Below, piece after piece: positions 1 to 3,960 of a stretch of 7,158 nucleotides of DNA. The stretch is from Candidatus Aenigmarchaeota archaeon ex4484_52 (lineage in GTDB: Archaea; EX4484-52): assembly GCA_002254415.1 (NCBI GenBank), contig NJDR01000030.1, positions 1-7,158 of the forward strand, read 5' to 3'. Positions within the stretch are counted from its first letter, which is position 1, and each line of letters opens with the position of its first letter. The position numbers were made by a program, and so were the translations under genes. The notes under the pieces were generated by a model. The model had not been told where the DNA came from, made no database searches, and was given only the letters and a program-made list of their open reading frames with translations.

Positions 1-211
1 ACAAAAAACAAAAGTTTTTTGCTGGCATCTCACAACACTTTGTGTTACAAGATAATACAATTTGTAATACTTTGTATGAGCAAGAGATATGTGTTCTGCT
101 ATTATCCCCAACCATATGCTTGCAATATTTTTGTGGTTGGAGATAAAAATTAATAAAATTCGGTTATAACAACCAACTTCTTTGGTTTAACTTGCTAAAA
201 AGCAAAAGTTT
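1..211. other. Hairpin-rich non-coding tail downstream of the minus-strand cluster
   Basis: I see no credible gene here on either strand. The segment lies just downstream of the stop codon of the 565-residue protein, so on the minus strand it is its 3' flank. It holds several short inverted repeats: 34-46 (AACAC/GTGTT, 3-base loop), the long stem at 102-146, 171-187 (AACCAA/TTGGTT) and 192-205 (TTGCT/AGCAA). GGTT and AACC words recur at 108-114, 134-140, 162-165, 171-176 and 182-187, so alternative pairings are possible. It could be a 3' untranslated region, or the end of an RNA gene entering from the left edge. Confidence 0.5.
102..146 (-). terminator. 13-bp stem-loop in the 3' flank of the minus-strand cluster
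   Basis: The arms at 102-114 and 134-146 pair over 13 positions around a 19-base loop. The only imperfect position (107/141) is C-A on the plus strand but becomes a G-U pair in minus-strand RNA. The stem is therefore better formed in the transcript of the 565-residue gene, whose stop lies 66 bases upstream. No U-run follows directly on the minus strand, so it is not a textbook terminator. It could be an RNA-stabilising or processing structure. Confidence 0.4.
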
Positions 212-213
212 TT
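192..213 (+). terminator. Short hairpin followed by a T-run (plus strand), abutting the minus-strand stop codon
   Basis: TTGCT (192-196) and AGCAA (201-205) form a 5-bp stem with an AAAA loop. On the plus strand, T5 follows at 209-213, an intrinsic-terminator-like layout for a transcript entering from the left. The T-run overlaps the stop codon of the minus-strand gene, so the site would separate converging transcripts. The stem is short, so confidence is low. Confidence 0.25.
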
Positions 214-1909
214 ACAATCCCTCCATCATAAAAGGATATAATTTTACTCCTTCTTTTGGAGGTGGAAGAATAGGCCCCTCAATATTCATTCGCTTCAAAA
301 ACAGACCTGTAATAAAATCAAATCTTGCCTTGATTAGTTTTAGGAATATTTTATTTATTGTTTTAAAGAACTGGTTTTCATAAGGGCCATTTGAAGTGCT
401 AATGCTAAAATTAATATTTAAAATATCTTTTATTTCCTGTATTAATTCATTTGGTTTTTTATATTCTATTAAATTAAATTTTTCTTTCTGGAATGCTTCA
501 AAAAATTTTGTTTTTGACTCATAAACATTTCCATCAACAATATATTTTCCTCCTTGTTTTTCGTATTTTATTATTTTCCTGCCTTTTATTTTTGGAATAA
601 TTCCAAGCATGTTATTTACATATCTTTCCATTTCTTCTTCTTTTGCTTTTATTTCAAGAATTTTTGACATAAAAACATTTCTGCTCATTAAAAACATTGT
701 CTGGACAAAATCAGTATCTTCATTTACCGGATTTCCAAGCCCAAAAGGTATCTGCCCTATTGCTCCATCAGTTGTAATTTTATGAAATGTATAATACAGG
801 CGATTTTTATTCCAATAAGGTCCCTGAAAAGTTTCTTCTTTTTGAATTTCTTTTATTTTTTCTTCAATCCACTCTTCTGTAATCCATGGAAAATCACAAA
901 TTAGGCCATGGTCAAAATTAAAAATTAATTCATATTTCATAAAATCATCATAGCACCCATATTTTCCATAATGTCCTTCTTCTGCTGCCTCAACTACAAA
1001 TTGCTTTGGATGCATTAGAGGATAGGGATCATCCAATGATTTGAAAAGATAATTGACTTTATGAAAAGTATAAAAATCTGGATATCCAGCAATTTGTTTT
1101 CCAAATGTTGAATATATTTTCTTTCTTGCTGCCTCAGAAGATAACGACTCTTTTAATAATTTGTATCTTATGATATATGGCTTTATTGCTTCTTTTGCTT
1201 CTTTTATGATAAATTCCTTGCTTCTTTTTAACTCTAATGCTTGCTCTAATCTAAATTTAATAGTATTTGAAAATATTTTCATCCATTCGTTGAATTGGCT
1301 TAATTTTGCCTTCAATAGATTTTTTTTTTCTTCTGGAATTTTTTTAAAAAAATTTTCTTGGTTTGTTTTATCAAGATTCGTAATTGTTAGAAAATCATTA
1401 ATAATTGTTTTGAAAAAATCATCTTCTTTTGTTGTTTCATTAATAAATATTTGCTTGAAATAAAGTTCTGCCTGAATTTGCACAGATTTATCACTTGAAT
1501 TCAAATTATTAAGATTTTTTATATGAATATTGTATTTTGATATTTTATCATCTATTTCATTGAATTCTGCAATATCTTTTTTTATATTTTCTAAGACATC
1601 TCTTATTTTCTTTTCCAGCTTCTCCTTTTGCTCTTGCGTATAATTATAATATAATTTAAAAGAAGCAGGACAATAAAATGACTCATCGCTTGCCATAGTT
1701 ACCCATTTGTCTTTTCTTGCTTCTATCATACAGGAAAAAAGCATTGCTGTTGTACCACTTGCCCATGTTGTTGTATTTATAATATCTGATATCATATCAT
1801 TGCCTGCAACAAAAACACATTTTCCAAGATTTTTGCCAGAAAAATTAGTAGGATCCCCGCCATGACAATTATCTTCCATATTTTCATCTGCAAGAATAAA
1901 TTTTGCCAT
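212..1909 (-). CDS. Unrecognised 565-residue soluble protein with central coiled coil
   Basis: I do not recognise this family. I start it at the ATG at 1909 (MAKFILADEN), not the upstream ATG at 1969, because the extra 20 residues look like translated AT-rich leader and a TATA-like box lies between the two. The N-terminus has four cysteines (C15, C31, C60, C80), one in DNCHGGDP, which suggests a metal- or disulfide-stabilised domain. Residues about 90-140 and 190-260 are rich in Lys, Glu and Leu and look like coiled coil. The C-terminal half is rich in aromatics and carries YTFHK twice (near 280 and 373), plus HYGKYGCYDD and HGLICDFPW. The C-terminus has a PILPPP stretch. I see no membrane segment or signal peptide from this start. 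It lies downstream of the Snf7-like and membrane-protein genes and probably works with them. A 10-base A/T homopolymer (1320-1329) lies inside the gene. The stop is TAA. Confidence 0.8.
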   Translation of the reverse strand: MAKFILADENMEDNCHGGDPTNFSGKNLGKCVFVAGNDMISDIINTTTWASGTTAMLFSCMIEARKDKWVTMASDESFYCPASFKLYYNYTQEQKEKLEKKIRDVLENIKKDIAEFNEIDDKISKYNIHIKNLNNLNSSDKSVQIQAELYFKQIFINETTKEDDFFKTIINDFLTITNLDKTNQENFFKKIPEEKKNLLKAKLSQFNEWMKIFSNTIKFRLEQALELKRSKEFIIKEAKEAIKPYIIRYKLLKESLSSEAARKKIYSTFGKQIAGYPDFYTFHKVNYLFKSLDDPYPLMHPKQFVVEAAEEGHYGKYGCYDDFMKYELIFNFDHGLICDFPWITEEWIEEKIKEIQKEETFQGPYWNKNRLYYTFHKITTDGAIGQIPFGLGNPVNEDTDFVQTMFLMSRNVFMSKILEIKAKEEEMERYVNNMLGIIPKIKGRKIIKYEKQGGKYIVDGNVYESKTKFFEAFQKEKFNLIEYKKPNELIQEIKDILNINFSISTSNGPYENQFFKTINKIFLKLIKARFDFITGLFLKRMNIEGPILPPPKEGVKLYPFMMEGL

Positions 1910-1951
1910 ATTTTTTATTGTATATAAACTTTTAAAAAAATAATAAAAAAT

Positions 1952-1960
1952 GTATAAAAG
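1952..1960 (-). promoter_or_regulatory. TATA-like box before the 565-residue gene
   Basis: On the minus strand this reads CTTTTATAC, preceded by an A-rich GGGAAAT that could be a BRE. It lies about 45 bases from the ATG at 1909, which would give a short leader of about 20 bases. A second TATA-like word (1921-1928) is too close to that ATG. Such words are common in DNA this AT-rich, so the call is tentative. Confidence 0.3.
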
Positions 1961-2017
1961 ATTTCCCAAAAATAAAATATTTTCTCATAGTTTTAAAATA
2001 ATAGAAAATTTATATTT

Positions 2018-2491
2018 TTAACTCTTTGTAACATAAAATAAGCCGCCAAAAATGCATATTATAAAAAACATTGTTATCAACAAATCTTTTCTATCCCCCA
2101 AATAATTTCCCAAAACTTCAAAAGACAGCATTATTGCTAAAAAAACACCAATTGCCAAAAAAATAATTTTGTGTTCATTTACAAGGGAAATGATATCAAC
2201 ACCCATCATTCCACAAAAAACACATGCAATTATTATAATGACAACACCCATTGCCATATATCCAAATGACTGCGTAAGAAAATTTGAAAAAGAAAAGCCA
2301 AATGTTGTAAAATTTATTATAAAAAATGAGATTGCAAGAGAGACAACAATATTTTGTGTTTCTTCTAAAAATAGATTTGTTTTTTTAAAGACAACATAAA
2401 TAAATGCAAAAAATAATATCCACGGCAATAATAACTCAAAAAATCCAAGTTCTGCTAAGTTTCCAAGTAATAAATTTGTCAAATTAGACAT
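2018..2491 (-). CDS. Small membrane protein with about five transmembrane segments
   Basis: This 157-residue protein is mostly hydrophobic. Likely membrane segments lie near residues 16-36 (contains LLPWILFFAFIYVVF), 47-63, 74-98, 108-126 and 137-154. Short charged loops separate some of them: KKTNLFLEE near 37-44, NEHK near 105-108 and GDRKD near 132-136. I see no catalytic motif, signal peptide cleavage site or extra domain. The LLPWILFFAFIYVVFKKT stretch resembles small multi-pass proteins I associate with DPANN genomes, but I cannot name a family. The gene starts 37 bases after the Snf7-like gene on the same strand, so both are probably co-transcribed. The pairing suggests a membrane anchor, channel or scaffold for the Snf7-like partner, which is inference. 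The stop is TAA. Confidence 0.85.
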   Translation of the reverse strand: MSNLTNLLLGNLAELGFFELLLPWILFFAFIYVVFKKTNLFLEETQNIVVSLAISFFIINFTTFGFSFSNFLTQSFGYMAMGVVIIIIACVFCGMMGVDIISLVNEHKIIFLAIGVFLAIMLSFEVLGNYLGDRKDLLITMFFIICIFGGLFYVTKS

Positions 2492-2528
2492 AAATTATTT
2501 TGTTGTTTAAATTATAAAAAGTTATTGA

Positions 2529-3095
2529 TTATTCTTCTGCAAGCTCTTTTTTGATTTTTTGATCTAAGTCCTCTTTTGCTTCTGTCTCTGCACTTAATTC
2601 TCCTATTAATTCTTTTTTTAGGTTTTCTACTTCTTCTTTTTCTTCTATCATTCCAGAGCCCATTGCAGCATCCATTGTTAAAGCAAGATTTTCTGCCATT
2701 GCCTCTGTTTTCTGTGATGCGGTTTGTATATGCGATACTGCCTTATTTATTCGCTGTGGGTCGATCCCTAATTGTGTTTGTATTTGTGCAAATTCTTCTG
2801 TAACATTTACAAGCTCTTTCATTCCTTTTTGCATTTGTATTGCATCATTCATTGCCATTGCAGTATCTGTCAGTCCTTCAATATATTTTAATTGTTTTTG
2901 TGCTAATAAATATCTTTGGCTTATCCTGTTGAATTTTCTGTCATCTCCTGTTTTTAATGACTGTTTTGCATCATCTTTGTTTTTATTTATAATTGCTTTC
3001 AAGTTGTTTTCTCTCTTTTGCAATTTCGCAGTTGTTATTTTCAAATTTATTTCCATTTCTTCTGGGCTGATTTTTTTTCTCAAAAATTTAAACAT
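2529..3095 (-). CDS. Snf7/ESCRT-III-like protein (CdvB-like)
   Basis: ESCRT-III proteins polymerise on membranes and drive scission in cytokinesis, budding and vesicle release. This 188-residue protein has the right size and layout. A short basic, hydrophobic N-terminus (MFKFLRKKIS) could insert in the membrane. A long helical hairpin follows at residues about 11-90 (basic first helix, then RYLLAQKQLKYIEGLTDTAM), then more helix to about 145 with NKAVSHIQTASQKTEAM, resembling the later helices of the fold. The C-terminal tail (150-188) is acidic, as in autoinhibited family members. Near its end, DLDQKIKKEL partly resembles a MIM1 Vps4-binding motif, with imperfect spacing. It is the first gene of the minus-strand cluster. 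No Vps4 ATPase is in view. Assignment rests on composition and pattern. A generic coiled-coil protein is the main alternative. Confidence 0.7.
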   Translation of the reverse strand: MFKFLRKKISPEEMEINLKITTAKLQKRENNLKAIINKNKDDAKQSLKTGDDRKFNRISQRYLLAQKQLKYIEGLTDTAMAMNDAIQMQKGMKELVNVTEEFAQIQTQLGIDPQRINKAVSHIQTASQKTEAMAENLALTMDAAMGSGMIEEKEEVENLKKELIGELSAETEAKEDLDQKIKKELAEE

Positions 3096-3126
3096 ATTTT
3101 TGTTGATATAATATTATTAAATAAAA

Positions 3127-3135
3127 TTATATAAA
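3127..3135 (-). promoter_or_regulatory. TATA box for the Snf7-like gene cluster
   Basis: On the minus strand this reads TTTATATAA, a good archaeal TATA box. Its near edge is 32 bases from the ATG at 3095, so transcription would begin roughly 10 bases before the start codon. No Shine-Dalgarno sequence is visible, which fits a very short leader. Confidence 0.5.
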
Positions 3136-3142
3136 TATATGC

Positions 3143-3157
3143 TGTGTAAGTCACACA
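3143..3157. other. Small hairpin next to the divergent promoter
   Basis: TGTGT (3143-3147) and ACACA (3153-3157) pair with a 5-base loop. It lies just upstream of the minus-strand TATA box. It could be an operator-like inverted repeat or chance. Confidence 0.25.
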
Positions 3158-3239
3158 CATTGTCTCTATTTTTTAAACAAACATATCTTTAAAACCTTTT
3201 TTCAAAGCGGAAATACACCTCTGTTGGATTTGTCTAATA

Positions 3240-3262
3240 AACTACGGTGTAGCCGTATAGTT
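3240..3262 (+). other. Bulged hairpin AACTACGG / CCGTATAGTT
   Basis: AACTA (3240-3244) pairs with TAGTT (3258-3262), and CGG (3245-3247) pairs with CCG (3253-3255), leaving a TA bulge on the 3' side and a TGTAG loop. A two-base bulge resembles group II intron domain V in outline, but length, loop and catalytic triad do not fit. It may be the first element of the structured island. Confidence 0.35.
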
Positions 3263-3266
3263 GTAT

Positions 3267-3275
3267 CTATAAATA
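3267..3275 (+). promoter_or_regulatory. Possible TATA box for a plus-strand transcript of the structured island
   Basis: CTATAAATA would place a transcription start near 3297, just before the hairpin at 3321-3386. It is the best TATA-like word on the plus strand ahead of the G+C-richer core. AT-richness makes false hits likely. Confidence 0.2.
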
Positions 3276-3320
3276 TCTAAACATATTATAATCTGTATTA
3301 CAATAAGGCATTCTCTATTA

Positions 3321-3845
3321 CTCTGTTGGATAACATCAATTGTGTAAGTATCCCAAGAGTAGTTATGTGCCATCCAACTGCCAGAGCTGTTGGGGTGTTC
3401 TCTTTACCAGCGAATCTATCTTCAACTTTAAAGAAAAGTTGGAGACGCAAAATCTTTGATTTTTTCGTGTTTTAATTTTATTCACCAATAAGAGGTAAAA
3501 TTATGCTGGGGCTGACACACGAAGGCAGACAATTTTAGACAGGCTTCTCAGGATTCCAGCAGATGAGCAATTAAAGGTATTAAAATATATTAAGCCAAGT
3601 ATGAAAGAGACAGGTTACATACCTGTACAACAAAAGAATCAATACTGGAACTTATTTTCAATTTGGAGAAAATTTATAAATGCAACAAAAAAAGAATACC
3701 CTCTAGGACTTATTGGTCTTTTTGCACTTCGGGTGCAATTGTGCCGGACCTTCAAAAGAAGATATAGTAATTTTAATGTAAGTTTAAGAGTGCAAGAATC
3801 TCCCGGGATGTGATTTACACTCCATCCTTATTGTTTTTACAATAA
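3321..3845 (+). ncRNA. Candidate large structured RNA of no recognised family
   Basis: This is the core of the 865-base gap between divergent genes. It is clearly richer in G+C than the genes (29 of 60 bases at 3361-3420 and 25 of 60 at 3481-3540), a classic sign of structured RNA in AT-rich archaea. Stems seen: 3321-3336 with 3365-3386 (15 pairs in three blocks); 3419-3429 with 3435-3445 (11 pairs, loop AAAGA); 3464-3470 with 3517-3523, enclosing 3473-3480 with 3496-3503; 3610-3626; 3722-3738; 3788-3800 with 3812-3822; and 3828-3845. GGCAG (3524-3528) could pair long-range with CTGCC (3378-3382). G-U pairs at 3422/3442 and 3796/3816 work only on the plus strand. I found no RNase P, SRP RNA, rRNA or tRNA core motifs. 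The right half overlaps a stop-free frame, so only the left half (3321-3530) may be RNA. Ends are guesses. Confidence 0.35.
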
Positions 3846-3927
3846 ATATATGAGTACCTGAAAAAGAATTGCTTTGGAAATAAAGCAGGCATTAGAGCAA
3901 AAAAAATTAATTGATGTTCTTACATAA
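3499..3927 (+). pseudogene. Possible decayed gene: one long frame with two in-frame TGA stops
   Basis: One frame stays open for 104 codons (3499-3810), long for DNA this AT-rich, then meets TGA at 3811 and 3859 and ends at TAA at 3925, 33 bases before the hexomutase gene. The first part looks protein-like (GADTRRQTILDRLLRIPADE, then KVLKYIKPSMKETGYIP), as does the last (ALEIKQALEQKKLIDVLT). The middle (about 3724-3860) does not. No ATG opens the frame before 3601. An ORF from that ATG would give 70 residues that I do not recognise. Decay with frameshifts is the simplest reading. A short real gene from 3601, or chance openness within a structured RNA, are alternatives. TGA recoding is unlikely: all five complete genes here end in TAA, so they do not test it. 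Confidence 0.25.
3828..3845 (+). terminator. 7-bp hairpin with T4 loop at the end of the structured island
   Basis: TTATTGT (3828-3834) and ACAATAA (3839-3845) pair perfectly around TTTT. It follows directly on the stem at 3788-3822 and could close or terminate a plus-strand RNA. No U-run follows the stem. Confidence 0.3.
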
Positions 3928-3960
3928 AATTACTTAAAATTAATTAAAATTAATTAAAAT
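3921..3960 (+). repeat. Four tandem 10-bp repeats ending at the hexomutase start codon
   Basis: The units are TACATAAAAT, TACTTAAAAT, TAATTAAAAT and TAATTAAAAT, end to end, with the ATG at 3961 immediately after. The last two are identical and the first two differ at one or two bases. The array fills the place where a TATA box and leader should be, and each unit contains a TTAAAAT-like or ATAAAAT word that could serve as a TATA element. Unit number could affect promoter spacing. Confidence 0.75.

Larger units (their letters stand above)
3219..3393 (+). repeat. Three direct copies of CTGTTGG around one complementary site
   Basis: CTCTGTTGGAT occurs exactly at 3219-3229 and again at 3321-3331. 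A shorter copy, CTGTTGG, lies at 3387-3393. The single complement, ATCCAAC at 3372-3378 followed by CAGAG at 3382-3386, can pair with copy 1, with copy 2 (6 bp plus 5 bp across a 4-base bulge) or, over 5 bp, with copy 3. In RNA this would allow mutually exclusive structures. Confidence 0.5.

Noticed and set aside
192..383. Plus-strand 63-codon open frame
   Set aside because: It lies antisense to the C-terminus of the 565-residue gene and has no family features.
1910..1969. Twenty-residue N-terminal extension of the 565-residue protein from the ATG at 1969
   Set aside because: The extra residues look like translated AT-rich leader, and a TATA-like box falls between this ATG and the one at 1909.
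3240..3262. Bulged hairpin resembling group II intron domain V
   Set aside because: It is too short, has no GNRA loop or AGC triad, and no reverse transcriptase or other intron domain is nearby.
3545..3567. TCAGG ... AGCAG resembling the SRP RNA helix 8 core
   Set aside because: The GGAA tetraloop and the short helix that must lie between the two words are absent (only five bases separate them), so it is probably coincidence.
3740..3752. Minus-strand GAAGGTCCGGCAC resembling the RNase P RNA GGAAAGTCC core
   Set aside because: The match is partial and the partner ACAGAA...GGCTTA element is not found at a fitting distance.
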